From: Diphasiastrum complanatum
Taxonomy: Eukaryota > Streptophyta > Lycopodiopsida > Lycopodiales > Lycopodiaceae
Direction of reading: 5' to 3'
NCBI GenBank assembly: GCA_029204225.1
Contig: CM055096.1
Location: forward strand, 5,047,163-5,111,162
DNA: 64,000 nucleotides
In this document: one piece after another, positions 63,939 through 64,000 of the stretch
Layout: every line of letters starts with the position of its first letter
Position numbering within the stretch: the first letter of the stretch is position 1
Made by a program: the position numbers and the translations under genes
Notes under the pieces: model-generated
Told to the model about the DNA's origin: nothing
What the model saw: only the letters and a program-made list of their open reading frames with translations
The model's database searches: none

Positions 63939-64000
63939 AAAACAGATCTACACATCCTAGAAAGAAATATGTACTTTTATCGATGAATCTGTTGATAAGT
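63939..64000 (+). repeat. Hairpin-containing repeat, copy 3 (cut by window end)
   Basis: First 62 bp match 63599-63660 closely. The array continues past the window. Confidence 0.75.

Overview
This window looks like transposon-rich intergenic DNA from a large, AT-rich land-plant genome. The evidence is LTR retrotransposons primed by plant tRNAs (initiator Met for Copia-type, Asp for Gypsy-type), a CACTA (En/Spm) transposase with introns, MITE-like elements, long (GA)n and (AT)n tracts, and one plant-type nuclear gene. The species cannot be told from the sequence; the very low gene density would fit a fern, a gymnosperm or a large angiosperm genome.

Layout. 1-3359: Copia leader and LTR debris, then a 1.19-kb tandem duplication carrying a decayed Gypsy gag (minus). 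3360-14005: two linked copies (A and A2) of a degenerate Copia-derived element that share an LTR; a Gypsy integrase scrap sits in the shared LTR and a minus-strand Copia pol block (C) replaces the gag of A2. 14006-18890: minus-strand Gypsy H, then a minus-strand Copia PR-IN fragment. 21412-22221: the only host-like gene, a TFIIS N-terminal (LW/MED26-like) domain protein on the minus strand. 23060-26280: dispersed repeats and a CACTA 3' gene fragment. 27428-43616: a deep nest. Gypsy E (28516-40289) has its pol split by a short LTR element F (32944-39826). The left LTR of F holds a MITE and Copia-derived element D. Copia G then cuts off the end of E. 43798-46164: a large imperfect inverted repeat. 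48369-60600: a second copy of the 23.5-kb repeat, then a nearly complete CACTA transposase gene (minus) split by a very young element D' (51276-56351). 62640-64000: an approximately 340-bp repeat family with internal hairpins.

Most interesting is the D family. D' has two LTRs that look identical, a perfect 5-bp target duplication and an unbroken 857-codon ORF. The ORF holds gag, a CCHC knuckle, a protease motif and integrase remnants, but about 290 residues of unrecognised protein stand where reverse transcriptase and RNase H should be. D keeps an open 560-codon frame through an in-frame deletion. Element A, a different LTR family, appears to carry a related 3' module. This looks like a non-autonomous, gag-expressing lineage that would depend on another Copia element for RT and integrase. 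All functional statements are inferred from sequence; no database search was possible.
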